Assembly: GCF_000499285.1 (NCBI RefSeq)
Contig: NZ_AWUN01000007.1
Location: 62,001 to 126,000, forward strand
Direction of reading: 5' to 3'
Length of the DNA: 64,000 bases
DNA from: Bifidobacterium sp. 7101
Lineage (GTDB): Bacteria; Actinomycetota; Actinomycetes; Actinomycetales; Bifidobacteriaceae
The notes beneath the pieces were generated by a model. That model was given only the letters and a program-made list of their open reading frames with translations, made no database searches and was not told the origin of the DNA. The translations under genes and the position numbers were made by a program. Shown here in pieces: positions 54,217 through 64,000 of this stretch (positions are counted from its first letter, which is position 1; every line of letters starts with the position of its first letter).

Positions 54217-57200
54217 ATGCAACCCGTCAGGAAGGTGCTCTGGCACGACATCCGGGTCTCCCTGCGCAAGTCCCTGGGACGGTTCATCTCCATCGTCTGC
54301 CTGGTGGCGCTGGGCTCCTTCGCCCTGGTCGGGCTGAGCGTGACCGGGCCGGACATGCGGCAGGCCGGCAACGCCTACTTGTCCGACCACCATCTGGCCG
54401 ACCTGATGGTCATCAGCAGCTACGGACTCGACCAGGAGGATCGGGATGCCATCGATACCGCCCCCGGCAACTCGGGAATCGAATACGGGTATCTGAAGGA
54501 TGTGGTGCTCAAGGGCACCGACAAGAGCCTGCGCATCTACTCCGCCCCCGACCGGATCTCCACCTATGAGCTGGTCGACGGGGCCATGCCGACCAGGTCG
54601 GACCAGATAGCGGTCGACACGGCCCTGGGTGAGAGCCACCCCATCGGCAGCAACATCCAGGTGGACGAGAAGGCCGACCAGCTGGGCAGGAAGGTCTTAA
54701 GGCACCACAAGCTGCGCGTAGTGGGCACGGTCAGGTCGACCGAGATCCTGAGCAAGGTCAACATGGGCCCCTCCACAGCCGGATCCGGGTCCCTGGACTC
54801 CTACGCCGTAACCACGCCCAAGGCCTTCGACTCGGACGAGTACATGATCGCCCGCCTGACCTTCAAGGACCTGGACCGGATCAGGGACCACTATTCCGAC
54901 CAGTACATCCAGGCCCTGCAGACCCACAAGGACGACCTGAACAGGATCCTGTCGGGGCGCCCCACAGCGAGGCTGAACGCCATCAAGGCTCCACTGCAGA
55001 AGCAGCTGGACCAGGGACAGGACCAGGTGGACCAGTCCAGAGATGAACTCGAAGGGAACCGGCAGCAGCTGGACCAGGCCAGGAAGGATCTGGACCAGGG
55101 CGCCCAGAGCATCCAGTCCGCCAAGAACCAACTGGCCGCGAAGACGGTACAGGCCCAGGCGGCCATCGACCAGGGACAGCAGGAGGTGGACCTGAGCTCG
55201 GCCGAACTGGCTCGAAAGCAGAAGCAGTACCAGTCCTCAGCCAGCCAGGTGGCCCAGGGCAGGCAGCAGGCCGATCAGGGTCAGCTGGCCATCGACCAGG
55301 GACAGGCCAAGCTTGATGGTTCCCGCCAGCAGCTGGAGGGCGGCAAGGCCCAGGCCGACCATGCTGTAGCCCAGGCCCAGGAAGCACAGAAGCAATGCAG
55401 ACAGGGCATCGCACAGGTCACCGGCCTCATTCAGACCATCGACGCCCAGCTGGCCGCCCCCGGGCTGACCCCCCAGCAGCAGGAGGAGCTCAACCGCCGA
55501 AAGACCGGGCTCCAGGCCCAACTGGCCGAGCTCAACCGGCAGTCGCCGCAGATTGATGCCCTGGCGGCCAAGGCCAAGGCGGGCCGCGATGCCTTCATGA
55601 CCAACCAATACACCCCCGGCATGGCCCAGGTGGCAGCCAACCAGCAGACCCTGGACGCAAAGCGCCGGGAGCTGACCCAGGCAAGAGCCAAGGTGAACGA
55701 AGGCGAGCGCCAACTGGCCCAGGGTAAGGCCCAGCTTGACCAGGCCTCCGCACAGCTGGACCAGGGCAGGACCAAACTGGCCCAGGCCCGGCGGCAGCTG
55801 GCCGGCAGCCGTGCCTCGGCCCAGGGGCAGATCGACCAGGCCCAGGCCACCCTGGACCAGAAAACCGCGGAATACCGGACCAAACTGGACAAGTTCAAGA
55901 GGGAGAGCCCGGACGCCCAGAAGAGGATCGACGACTCCCAGAAGAAGCTGAACAAGGCGGCTGACCAGCTGAGCCGACTGGAAAAGCCTGTCTACGCCCT
56001 GGACTCGCGCCGTGAAGCACCCGGCTCGGAGGGCTACAAGGTCTACGCCTCCGTCTCCTTCATCGTGGACTCGCTGGCCAAGGTCTTCCCCTACTTCATG
56101 TATCTGGTGGCCGCCCTGGTCACCTTCACCACCATGACGCGCTTTGTGGACGAGGAGCGGATCAACGCCGGAACACTCAAAGCCCTGGGCTACAGGGATC
56201 AGGATGTCATGGCCAAGTTCCTGGTCTACGGCGGAGCAGCTTCCGCCCTGGGCGCGCTCCTGGGCATCATCGCCGGCCACACCCTCCTGCCCTGGATCGT
56301 CTACCAGGCCTATGTCCACGCCTTTGACATGCCGCCCATCCACTACGGCTTCCACCTGCCCATCACCTTCCTGGCCTGCCTGCTGGCCTTCCTGAGCGCC
56401 GTGGTTCCGGCCTTCCTGAGCGCCTGGCGGGAGCTGCGCGAGAAGCCGTCGGCCCTGCTCCTGCCCAAGCCGCCCAGCGCCGGATCGAAGATCTTCCTGG
56501 AGCGCATACCCCTGATCTGGAACCGGCTCAGCTTCACGCACAAGGTCACCGCCCGGAACATCTTCCGCTACAAGCAGCGGATGCTGATGACCATCTTCGG
56601 GGTCTGCGGATCGGTGGCCCTCCTGATGGCCGGATTCGGCGTGCAGGGGTCCATCTCCGCCATCAACGAGCACCAGTTCGGCCAGGTGATCCGCTACGAC
56701 CTGATCGCCGCCGAGAACAGCCAGGCCACATCCGACCAACGCCAATCCATCAAAAAACGGCTGGAAAAGCCCGATGTGAGCCGTTCCCTGAACGTGCGTT
56801 ACGAGGAGATGAGCAAGACGGCCGGCCACAACGCCGACAAACAGTCCATCACCATGATCGCGCCGGCCAGCGCCGAGCACCTGGACGACTTCATCCGCAT
56901 GGACACCCGGTCCGGGCACAAGCCCCTGAGTCTCAAGGGCGATGGCGTGATCCTCTCCGAACGGATCGCCCAGCTGACGGGGACCAAGACCGGCGACAGG
57001 ATCACCCTGCAGGATTCAGGCGGCAGGGACAGGACCATGCGGGTGGACGGCATCTGCGAGATGTACCTGGGGCACTTCGTCTTCATGAGCCCGTCGGCCT
57101 ACAGGACCGTCTTCCATCAGGACTTCTCGCCCAACGCCCACCTGGTCACCTTCAAGGACTCCAGCGCGGAGAACACCAGAAGGCAGGCCGCCTCCTTCAT

Positions 57201-57675
57201 ACGTATCGACGGGATCCAGGGAGTGGTGCAGAACACAACCCTGATGAGCCAGATCGACACCGTGGTCAAATCCTTGAACATGATCATGCAGGTGCTGATC
57301 ATCGTGGCCACCCTGCTGGCCCTGGTCATCCTCTACAACCTGACCAACCTGAACGTTGAGGAGCGCATCCGTGAACTGAGCACCATCAAGGTGCTGGGCT
57401 TCTACGACCGCGAGGTGACCATGTACATCTACCGGGAAACCATCCTCCTATCGGCCATCGGCGTCCTGGCCGGGTATGGGTTCGGGGCCTGGCTGCACCA
57501 CTACATCATCACCACCGTTCCACCGGACAACGTCCTCTTTGACCCCTCCATCAGCTGGGTGGCCTTCGTCGTGCCCCTGGTCATGATCACGGTCATCACG
57601 GCCGGCCTGGGCTGGATGGTCAACAACAAGCTCAAGCATGTGGACATGCTGGAGGCCCTCAAGTCGGTGGACTAG
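54217..57675 (+). CDS. FtsX-type ABC permease with very long coiled-coil extracellular domain
   Basis: 1152 residues. One N-terminal membrane helix (about 20-42), an outer domain, then about 330 residues (about 265-595) of Gln/Asp/Ala-rich heptads (QLDQARKDLDQG-type), a predicted coiled coil that could reach far into the wall. Two FtsX cores follow, around residues 620-745 and 1025-1145, each with three helices. The start is the ATG at 54217, with GGAG from the end of the ATPase gene. Proteins of this design occur in Gram-positives near peptide-resistance systems; the substrate is unknown. Confidence 0.85.
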   Translation: MQPVRKVLWHDIRVSLRKSLGRFISIVCLVALGSFALVGLSVTGPDMRQAGNAYLSDHHLADLMVISSYGLDQEDRDAIDTAPGNSGIEYGYLKDVVLKGTDKSLRIYSAPDRISTYELVDGAMPTRSDQIAVDTALGESHPIGSNIQVDEKADQLGRKVLRHHKLRVVGTVRSTEILSKVNMGPSTAGSGSLDSYAVTTPKAFDSDEYMIARLTFKDLDRIRDHYSDQYIQALQTHKDDLNRILSGRPTARLNAIKAPLQKQLDQGQDQVDQSRDELEGNRQQLDQARKDLDQGAQSIQSAKNQLAAKTVQAQAAIDQGQQEVDLSSAELARKQKQYQSSASQVAQGRQQADQGQLAIDQGQAKLDGSRQQLEGGKAQADHAVAQAQEAQKQCRQGIAQVTGLIQTIDAQLAAPGLTPQQQEELNRRKTGLQAQLAELNRQSPQIDALAAKAKAGRDAFMTNQYTPGMAQVAANQQTLDAKRRELTQARAKVNEGERQLAQGKAQLDQASAQLDQGRTKLAQARRQLAGSRASAQGQIDQAQATLDQKTAEYRTKLDKFKRESPDAQKRIDDSQKKLNKAADQLSRLEKPVYALDSRREAPGSEGYKVYASVSFIVDSLAKVFPYFMYLVAALVTFTTMTRFVDEERINAGTLKALGYRDQDVMAKFLVYGGAASALGALLGIIAGHTLLPWIVYQAYVHAFDMPPIHYGFHLPITFLACLLAFLSAVVPAFLSAWRELREKPSALLLPKPPSAGSKIFLERIPLIWNRLSFTHKVTARNIFRYKQRMLMTIFGVCGSVALLMAGFGVQGSISAINEHQFGQVIRYDLIAAENSQATSDQRQSIKKRLEKPDVSRSLNVRYEEMSKTAGHNADKQSITMIAPASAEHLDDFIRMDTRSGHKPLSLKGDGVILSERIAQLTGTKTGDRITLQDSGGRDRTMRVDGICEMYLGHFVFMSPSAYRTVFHQDFSPNAHLVTFKDSSAENTRRQAASFIRIDGIQGVVQNTTLMSQIDTVVKSLNMIMQVLIIVATLLALVILYNLTNLNVEERIRELSTIKVLGFYDREVTMYIYRETILLSAIGVLAGYGFGAWLHHYIITTVPPDNVLFDPSISWVAFVVPLVMITVITAGLGWMVNNKLKHVDMLEALKSVD

Positions 57676-57770
57676 GCCATATCGGCATTTACCCATTCCG
57701 ATGGCGTAAGCTGGCACTCCAAGAGTCCATAAGTCCATGCCATTGAGAATCCAGAAAGCTGAGGACGACG

Positions 57771-60596
57771 GTGCTGCAGATCGAACACATCTCCAAACAA
57801 TACAAAACAGGGGACTTCGTCCAGCAGGCCTTGAATGATGTCAGCGTCAACCTGCGCGACAACGAGTTCGTGGCCATCCTGGGCCCCTCCGGGTCCGGCA
57901 AGACCACCCTGCTCAACATCATCGGCGGGTTGGACCGCTATGACCAGGGCGACCTGATCATCAACGGCACCTCCACCAAAAAGTACAAGGACAGGGACTG
58001 GGACTCCTACCGCAACCACACCGTGGGCTTCGTCTTCCAGAGCTACAACCTGATTCCCCACCAGAGCATCCTGTCCAACGTGGAGCTGGCTCTGACCATC
58101 TCGGGCGTGCACCGGCAGGAGCGGCGGGAGCGTGCCAGGCAGGCCCTGGAGCAGGTGGGACTGGGTCAGCACGTGAACAAGCGGCCCAACCAGCTCTCGG
58201 GCGGGCAGATGCAGCGGGTGGCCATCGCCAGGGCACTGGTCAACAACCCCCGCATCCTCCTGGCCGACGAGCCCACCGGAGCACTGGATTCCGAGACCTC
58301 CATCCAGATCATGGACCTGCTCAAGGAGGTGGCCCAGGACCGGCTGGTGGTCATGGTCACCCACAACCCGGAGCTGGCCCACCAGTACGCCACCAGGATT
58401 GTGGAGCTGCACGACGGATCGGTCATCAGCGACTCCGACCCCCTGCCCGACGACCAGGTGCCCATCCGCCGGGCCCGCCACCGCACCTTCGGCAAGGCCT
58501 CCATGGGACTGCTGACTTCACTGTCGCTGAGCTTCAACAATCTTCGGACCAAGAAGGCCCGGACAGCCCTGACCTCCTTCGCCGGGTCCATCGGCATCAT
58601 CGGCATCGCCCTGATCCTGTCGGTATCCACCGGGGTCAACCGCTACATCGACAGGGTGCAGCGGGAGACCATGACCTCCTACCCCATCACCATTCAGGAG
58701 CAGTCCTTCGACCTGAACAAGATAGTGGACTCCGCCCAGGAATCGCAGAAGGAGGCCAAGGCCCACAAGGATCTCAAGGCCATCCAGCCGGACGACTCCA
58801 GCATCAAGGGGGCCTCCAGCCTGACCAGCAGCATCACCCAGAACAATCTGACAGACTTCAAAAAATACTTGGATAATCCCAAGAGCGAGATCCACCAGTA
58901 TGTGGGGTCCGTGGGCATCCAGTACTCCTACGCCACCAAGTTCGCGGTCTTCGGACACGACCCGGACGGTAAGCTGGTCTCTGCGGACAAGGTGACCATG
59001 AGCGGGCAGGACGACGCCAGCTCCACCGCCAGCCAGATGGCCACGGCCAACACCGACAGCGACATGGGCGACATCCAGTCCATGCAGATGTCCTACCTGA
59101 CCGGCAAGACCGAGAAGAACAAGGCTCCGGAGATCTTCGGCGAGATCATGCCGGGGGCCGATGCCAAGACCACCATCAGCAAGGTGGTGACCGACAACTA
59201 CCAGGTGGTGAACGGCACCTGGCCCAAGGCCAAGGATCAGGTGGTCCTGGTGCTGGACAAGAACAACCAGATGCCCGTCACCAGCCTCTACAAGCTGGGT
59301 ATCCTCCCCTCCAGCCAGTACACCGACATGATGAACAAGCTCAACAGCGGCCAGGAGGTCAAGGCCGACACCAAGCCCATCGAGTATGCCAAGGCCATGG
59401 ACCAGAAGCTCTCCCTGGTGCCCGCTGCTGACCAGTACGCCAAGGGGACCGACGGCCACTACCACTACATCGGCGACAGCACCGACCAGATGACCAAGGC
59501 CGCCGACCAAGGCCTGCAGCTGCACATCGTCGGCATCGTCCGTCCCAACCAAGGAGCCAAGGCAACACCACTCAAGGTGGGCGTTGGATATACCCGCCAG
59601 CTGACCGATTATCTGATTGACCAGGCCAAGACCAGCCCTATCGTCACCGACCAGGAGGCCGACCAAGGCCACAGCGTCCTCAACGGGATGGCCTTCGCCC
59701 CTGCCGACGATGCCGCCAAGGCCAACGACGCCAAGGCCTACATCGCATCCCTGGGTGTCAGCCAGAAGGCCAGCATGGCCCAGGAGATCATGAAGGGCTC
59801 GGCAGCCATGGCCGGCCAGGAGACCCAGGGCCGGGCCGGGGCCGCTGCAAGAGCCCAAGGTTCTGCGGGCATCCCCACGGGGGCCTCAGCCGAACAGCAG
59901 ACGGCCCAGGCCTTCGACCAGTACATCGCCACCGCCCCACAGGACGCCCTGGTCGCCATCTACAACCAGTACGTCTCCACCGGCACCTACGCCGACAACC
60001 TGAGCGACTTCGGCCTGATCTCCCGGGATGCCCCCTCCCGCATCAGCATCTACACGGACAGCTTCGAGAACAAGAATTCCGTGGGCGATGCCATCAAGCA
60101 CTACAACGACAAGGCCGCAGAGAAGAACAGGATCGTCTATACCGACTATGTCGGCCTGATGATGAATTCGGTCACCACCATCATCAACGTCATCACCTAT
60201 GTGCTGATAGCCTTCGTCGGGGTCTCGCTGGTGGTTTCCTCCATCATGATCGGCATCATTACCTATATCTCGGTGCTGGAGCGGACCAAGGAGATCGGCA
60301 TCCTGCGTGCCATGGGCGCTTCCAAGCGGAACGTCTCCAACGTCTTCAACGCCGAGACCGGCCTCATCGGACTTCTGGCGGGCCTGCTGGGGGTGGGCAT
60401 CACCCTGCTGCTGATCATTCCGGCCAACAGCATCATGCACCACTTCATGGGCACCACGGAGGTGAATGCAGCTCTGCCTGCCTCAGGTGGCGTGGCTCTG
60501 GTCATTCTGAGCGTGATCCTGACCCTGATCGGCGGCCTGATCCCCTCACGGAAGGCAGCCAAGCAGGATCCTGCCACTGCCTTGCGCACCGAGTGA
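57771..60596 (+). CDS. MacB-like ABC transporter with ATPase and FtsX permease in one chain
   Basis: 941 residues from a GTG (GAGG six bases upstream). Residues 1-225 are the ATPase ([28 protein letters not shown], His in VTHNPEL). A membrane helix near 262-283 leads to an outer domain of about 500 residues, with a Gln/Ala-rich stretch near 680-715. Three helices at about 805-935 contain the FtsX signature [15 protein letters not shown]. MacB-type proteins carry out mechanical export without moving the substrate through the membrane. It starts 95 bp after the previous permease and is probably part of the same transcript. Confidence 0.9.
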   Translation: MLQIEHISKQYKTGDFVQQALNDVSVNLRDNEFVAILGPSGSGKTTLLNIIGGLDRYDQGDLIINGTSTKKYKDRDWDSYRNHTVGFVFQSYNLIPHQSILSNVELALTISGVHRQERRERARQALEQVGLGQHVNKRPNQLSGGQMQRVAIARALVNNPRILLADEPTGALDSETSIQIMDLLKEVAQDRLVVMVTHNPELAHQYATRIVELHDGSVISDSDPLPDDQVPIRRARHRTFGKASMGLLTSLSLSFNNLRTKKARTALTSFAGSIGIIGIALILSVSTGVNRYIDRVQRETMTSYPITIQEQSFDLNKIVDSAQESQKEAKAHKDLKAIQPDDSSIKGASSLTSSITQNNLTDFKKYLDNPKSEIHQYVGSVGIQYSYATKFAVFGHDPDGKLVSADKVTMSGQDDASSTASQMATANTDSDMGDIQSMQMSYLTGKTEKNKAPEIFGEIMPGADAKTTISKVVTDNYQVVNGTWPKAKDQVVLVLDKNNQMPVTSLYKLGILPSSQYTDMMNKLNSGQEVKADTKPIEYAKAMDQKLSLVPAADQYAKGTDGHYHYIGDSTDQMTKAADQGLQLHIVGIVRPNQGAKATPLKVGVGYTRQLTDYLIDQAKTSPIVTDQEADQGHSVLNGMAFAPADDAAKANDAKAYIASLGVSQKASMAQEIMKGSAAMAGQETQGRAGAAARAQGSAGIPTGASAEQQTAQAFDQYIATAPQDALVAIYNQYVSTGTYADNLSDFGLISRDAPSRISIYTDSFENKNSVGDAIKHYNDKAAEKNRIVYTDYVGLMMNSVTTIINVITYVLIAFVGVSLVVSSIMIGIITYISVLERTKEIGILRAMGASKRNVSNVFNAETGLIGLLAGLLGVGITLLLIIPANSIMHHFMGTTEVNAALPASGGVALVILSVILTLIGGLIPSRKAAKQDPATALRTE

Positions 60597-60613
60597 CACT
60601 GGCAAAGAAGTGA

Positions 60614-60661
60614 ATTCCCGCACAGTCGGGCCCTAAGAGCGGTCTCTCTTTACTCGGGAAT
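60614..60661 (+). promoter_or_regulatory. Competing hairpins upstream of the formate/nitrite-type channel
   Basis: ATTCCCG (60614-60620) pairs with CGGGAAT (60655-60661), ending six bases before the start codon; the same CCCG can instead pair with CGGG at 60627-60630. No Shine-Dalgarno is evident near the ATG. Confidence 0.35.
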
Positions 60662-60667
60662 GCCATA

Positions 60668-61540
60668 ATGAACCCCGTGAATGAGCAATCCAATCAGATG
60701 ACAGATCCACAGAACAGACAGCCCCTCTTCCCCGGACGGGCCTTCATCAGCACCGTCCTGGATGTGGTCGAGAGCAAGAAGACCATGAGCGGCGCCCTGA
60801 CCGGCAAGTACATGCAGCGAGCCACCATGGCCGGCCTCTTTGTGGGTATCTTCTTCACGGCCTTCTTCGTCATCATGGGCCAGGCCGGCCAGAACCCCGC
60901 CGACCACGGCCTGATCCTGGCAGGCCGGGTCCTGGCGGCGACCACCTTCGGCTGGGCCCTGGTCCTGATCTACTACACCAACTCAGAACTGCTGACCTCC
61001 AACATGATGGTGGTCACCATAGGCGCCTATCACAAGCGCCTGGGCTGGCTGGCCTCCCTGCGGATCCTGGTCCTCTGCCTTCTGGGCAACCTGGCCGGGG
61101 CCCTGATCGTGGCCGTCATCCTGCGCTTTTCTTCCATCGTCAGCGGTCCCACCCTGGACCAGATGCTGGCGGCCGCAGCGACCAAAACCGGCTACGTCTC
61201 CGGCGGCCCCATGGGCTTCGCCGACCTGTTCGTGCGCGGCATCCTGTGTAACTTCTGCATCAACATCGCCATGCTCATGGTCTACAACGGCAAACTTTCC
61301 AACGACTTCACCAAGTGCATCATCATGGTCGTGGCCGTCTTCGTCTTCGCCTTCTGCGGGTTCGAGCACTCGATAGCGGATTCGGCCCTCTTCCTCATTC
61401 TGGGCGTCTTCGGGCGGGTCAACGCCTGGAAGGCAATCCTGGTGGTCCTGGTGGCCATGCTGGGCAATTACATAGGCGGCGGCATCCTGATCGGCCTGAA
61501 TTTCGCCACCATGAACGACGAGCGACACTTCAAGGCCTGA
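60668..61540 (+). CDS. Formate/nitrite transporter (FNT) family channel
   Basis: 290 residues, six membrane helices. The FNT pattern is visible: a re-entrant region with GNLAGALIV, LCNFCINIAML, and the central CGFEHSIADSALF, followed by LGNYIGGGILIGLN. Such channels move formate, nitrite or other small monovalent acids; bifidobacteria make formate as a fermentation product. The start is unsupported by a ribosome site, and a Met at residue 11 is also possible. Confidence 0.87.
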   Translation: MNPVNEQSNQMTDPQNRQPLFPGRAFISTVLDVVESKKTMSGALTGKYMQRATMAGLFVGIFFTAFFVIMGQAGQNPADHGLILAGRVLAATTFGWALVLIYYTNSELLTSNMMVVTIGAYHKRLGWLASLRILVLCLLGNLAGALIVAVILRFSSIVSGPTLDQMLAAAATKTGYVSGGPMGFADLFVRGILCNFCINIAMLMVYNGKLSNDFTKCIIMVVAVFVFAFCGFEHSIADSALFLILGVFGRVNAWKAILVVLVAMLGNYIGGGILIGLNFATMNDERHFKA

Positions 61541-61664
61541 TAGCCTTCCCATAAGCCCACCATCCACCTGCTCACCTTGGTCTCATACGCGCTCATGGGC
61601 CTGAGGAAAAACACCCATCATGAGAAAACTCGAAAGCCTGCGTACTGGCAGAAGGCGAAGGTTC

Positions 61665-61784
61665 ATGATGAGCGTGAGTCAGACAGCAGCCGACAAGTCC
61701 CTGGTGCAGGAGTTCTACGACCAGGTCTTCACTCGGGGAGATGCCAGCAGCCGCTCCAGGACAGGGATGTCTCTTTCAAACTGA
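61665..61784 (+). pseudogene. N-terminal scrap of a SnoaL-like gene
   Basis: GAAGG precedes ATG at 61665. The 39-residue product reads ADKSLVQEFYDQVFTRGDAS, the standard opening of SnoaL-like/NTF2-fold proteins, then turns to unrelated residues and a stop at 61784. The full fold needs about 110 more residues, so this is a truncated remnant. Confidence 0.5.
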
Positions 61785-62108
61785 GTCCAAAATCCTCCTT
61801 GATCATCCAGTCACCTGCAGCGTCGATATGGTCAGTCAAGATGGATTCGGCTGTTCCCATGTCGTTTTGCTGACCATATAATCGCGGTCTGCTCGGCAAT
61901 CCGTCTGTGCGAAAGAAACCCGCGCCCGCATTCATGGCCGTCTCCAAATGGCCCGGGCCTCCCAGTCGTCTGGCGATCAACATTGACCGACCAGAGCCGC
62001 ACGGGAGCCCCGGAATCATTACCGTCCCAGACTTATGTATGCACGATGCCCCCTTACAATTGGCACTCAAGCCCGATCACCTGCCCGCACCTATTCGGTC
62101 TTGTCCGA
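61785..62108. other. Intergenic region after the SnoaL-like remnant
   Basis: 324 bases. A 113-codon minus-strand frame (61729-62070) crosses it but has no ribosome site or recognisable pattern, so I do not call it a gene. Confidence 0.35.
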
Positions 62109-62861
62109 TTACTCAAGCAGGTTGCTGCGCAGGGCCTCCACCTGGTCGGGTCCGAACCCTAGAGCCTGACGTGCATAGGCGAAGACATCACCATAGGCGT
62201 CGATCATGAGCTGGCGGGCGTAGATCAGATATTCCTGCTTGACATAAAGTGCAACCGCCAGTGCGTCCAGTGAATCCTGGTCGAAGCCCTTGGCGCGGAA
62301 TTGGTCCAGCAGCTGATTGTTGGCCGCGACCCTCTCCTGGTTGGTCTTCAGGTAGTCCGCGAATATCTGGTCGTCGTCCACCTCCAGCAGCCAGAGCACC
62401 AGGGCCGCGGCGAACCCGGTCCTGTCCTTGCCGGCAAAGCAGTGGAAGAGCGTGGCCCCCTGGGTGTTGCCCACGACGATGCGCAGGAAGCGCCCAAAAC
62501 CTTTCTGAGCGCCTGGATTCAGGACCATGTCGTGGTAGGTACCCAACATATGGTCGTTGACCCGATCGACCGAACCTATCGAGGCGAAGTCGTCCAAGCT
62601 GGTATTGCGGGCACCGATCATACCCAGCAGATCGATGTTGGTAAAAGTGATGCCTTCGATAGAGTCGTCAGGACTCTCCTGTATCTCGAAGGGTCGGCGG
62701 AAGTCCACGACCTGCGTGACTTGGTAGCGTTCGACCAGATCCCTTCTGGTCTCCTCATCCAGGCCGACCAGCTGCCCGGACCGGATGAACTTGTGCTGGC
62801 GGACCCGGCGGCCGTGGATGGTCCGCATGCCACCCAGATCCCGGAAATTGGTGATGTTCAT
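62109..62861 (-). CDS. Tyrosine-type protein/small-molecule phosphatase
   Basis: 250 residues. It opens NITNFRDLGG, and the active-site loop is HCFAGKDRTG with nucleophile Cys141 and Arg147. This matches the Y_phosphatase3 family (LipA / PtpB-like), which includes enzymes acting on phosphotyrosine, phosphoserine or phosphoinositides. The ATG overlaps the stop of the upstream transporter gene (ATGA), so the two work together; a phosphatase acting on an imported phosphate ester is a reasonable guess, not a demonstrated role. Confidence 0.88.
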   Translation of the reverse strand: MNITNFRDLGGMRTIHGRRVRQHKFIRSGQLVGLDEETRRDLVERYQVTQVVDFRRPFEIQESPDDSIEGITFTNIDLLGMIGARNTSLDDFASIGSVDRVNDHMLGTYHDMVLNPGAQKGFGRFLRIVVGNTQGATLFHCFAGKDRTGFAAALVLWLLEVDDDQIFADYLKTNQERVAANNQLLDQFRAKGFDQDSLDALAVALYVKQEYLIYARQLMIDAYGDVFAYARQALGFGPDQVEALRSNLLE

Positions 62862-64000
62862 CGACGACCTCCTCTAATACGTTTCTCTTCCATCAAGGCC
62901 ACCAGGCCCAAAAGTACGACCGCACAGACAATGGCGATATACAGCACAATAAAAGTGTCGTTCCAACCATGCAGCACATGCCCCAGCACGGTCAGCCCAT
63001 CGGACGAGGAATCCGCGATCTTGGCCAGCAGGACCTTGGCGGTGGAATCACCGAACAGGTAGGCGAATGCGCCGACCATGCCGCCGGACAGCACATTTGC
63101 CCGCTTGGGAATTTGATTGAGCATGGAAATATTGATCAGCATCTGGGGTCCGAAAATGAACATGCCCAAGAAGAAGAGCGAGATGTAAATGACCACAGGG
63201 GTGCGGCCCAGCTGGTAGCCTGCCATTCCGAGCGGCAGGCAGATGGCGCAAAGCGCGGACACGAGGGCGGGCCTGCCACCCAGGAAGTCAGACACCACTC
63301 CCCAGAGAAGGCATCCAATCAGAGCACCCATCTCGAAATAGAAGATGGTCCGCGCGCCTACCTGATTGCTGAAATGCAGCTGCTCAGTCACACGCAGAGG
63401 CGCCCAGTTGTCGATGCCGATGCGGATCAGATAGACGAAAACGTTGCTGACGCAAAGCACCCAAACCCAAGGGTTGGAAAGCAGGTACCGGCGGAAAATC
63501 TGCCAAGTCGTATCATCATGCGACTCCTCGTCTTCCTGCTTGACAGGCTCATTGAAGATCGTCTCCGAGGGTTCCCATCCTAGATCCTCGGGACGGTTCT
63601 TGCCGACCAGGAAGCACATAATTGCCACCAGAAGTGCCACTACACCCGGGACTATAAACATCCCGGCCACCTTTCCTCCAAAGAAGGTCTGGGCACACCA
63701 GATGGCGAATACTCCAGCCAAGCCGCCGCCGATATTGTGGGAAGCATTCCAAACACCCAAATATCGGCCATACGTCGTCTTCGTTGTCCAGTTGGAAATC
63801 ACCGTGGCGCAGCTTGGGCCTCCGGCGCACTGAAAGACCCCATTCAGGGCCCATAGAACGATCAACCAACCCATAGGCACGTGGCTTAAGGTGAACAGGA
63901 AACCGATGCAGATGACCACGATAGACGAGCAGAAAAGCATAATCGATGCAATCTTCTTGTTGTCTTTGCCTGTGACCAGATATCCCACAACGATTTTTCC
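62858..64000 (-). CDS. MFS transporter, organophosphate:phosphate antiporter type (5' end outside window)
   Basis: 381 visible residues; the frame is open to the right edge, so the start lies outside. About ten membrane helices remain. GKIVVGYLVTGKDNKK, RYLGVWNASHNIGGG and NRPEDLGWEPSE are typical of the GlpT/UhpT (OPA) group, whose members exchange glycerol-3-phosphate or hexose phosphates for inorganic phosphate. The substrate cannot be set from this part. It overlaps the phosphatase gene by four bases. Confidence 0.85.
   Translation of the reverse strand, partial: GKIVVGYLVTGKDNKKIASIMLFCSSIVVICIGFLFTLSHVPMGWLIVLWALNGVFQCAGGPSCATVISNWTTKTTYGRYLGVWNASHNIGGGLAGVFAIWCAQTFFGGKVAGMFIVPGVVALLVAIMCFLVGKNRPEDLGWEPSETIFNEPVKQEDEESHDDTTWQIFRRYLLSNPWVWVLCVSNVFVYLIRIGIDNWAPLRVTEQLHFSNQVGARTIFYFEMGALIGCLLWGVVSDFLGGRPALVSALCAICLPLGMAGYQLGRTPVVIYISLFFLGMFIFGPQMLINISMLNQIPKRANVLSGGMVGAFAYLFGDSTAKVLLAKIADSSSDGLTVLGHVLHGWNDTFIVLYIAIVCAVVLLGLVALMEEKRIRGGRR

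Noticed and set aside
61729-62070. A 113-residue minus-strand protein
   Set aside because: No ribosome site, no recognisable pattern, and it overlaps the SnoaL-like remnant on the other strand.

Overview
The window looks like chromosomal DNA of a high-GC Gram-positive bacterium, most probably a Bifidobacterium; a bee- or insect-gut type is only a guess. The evidence is the actinobacterial fhaA-fhaB-pstP-rodA-pbpA-pknA-pknB cluster with crgA, a DUF881 protein and a class E sortase beside it, the actinobacterial DUF3073 and SCP-like proteins, a ThrE exporter, a long PEP carboxylase, and an AhpC/TrxB-type peroxidase pair. No rRNA, insertion sequence, phage or CRISPR array was seen.

Layout. 0-3.2 kb: the start of an S9 peptidase (runs off the left edge) and a LAKTG cell-wall protein. 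3.3-15.1 kb: the serine/threonine kinase and cell-shape operon (seven genes, mostly overlapping by 4 bp), then sortase E, DUF881 and crgA. 15.2-15.5 kb: a gene-free space between two converging genes that holds a dense cluster of DnaA boxes, the best candidate here for an origin-related locus. 15.5-23.7 kb: housekeeping genes (rhomboid protease, trpS, thrE, ppc). 24-28.7 kb: a giant surface protein made of duplicated InlB/RCC1 modules, followed by decayed genes. 28.7-36.2 kb: oxidative-stress and ion genes (TrxB/AhpF-like reductase, AhpC, CNNM/HlyC protein, Dps, NhaA) and a short-chain dehydrogenase.

36.2-40.8 kb is an AT-rich restriction-modification island: a Z1-domain ATPase and a PLD-fold endonuclease on one strand, and a divergent cytosine-5 methyltransferase. 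41.5-41.7 kb carries tRNA-Ile and tRNA-Ala. 42.1-44.9 kb is an unfamiliar cassette: an Xre-type regulator behind two fused perfect palindromes, then two membrane proteins, one of them a PrsW-type intramembrane protease, which share a short N-terminal module built around NGR-x-P. 45.2-46.2 kb is a broken nhaC. 46.6-60.6 kb is transport: a CydDC-like ABC pair, an ECF module (S, T and double ATPase), and two MacB/FtsX-type ABC exporters, one with a very long coiled coil. 60.7-64 kb: a formate/nitrite-type channel, a scrap of a SnoaL-like gene, and a tyrosine-type phosphatase overlapping an organophosphate-type MFS transporter that runs off the right edge.

How the genes work together: the first 15 kb couples envelope sensing (PASTA kinase PknB, phosphatase PstP, FHA adaptors) to septal and side-wall peptidoglycan synthesis (RodA/FtsW, PbpA, CrgA). 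The sortase can anchor LAxTG proteins such as the one at 2.3 kb. All assignments come from reading motifs; no database search was run.
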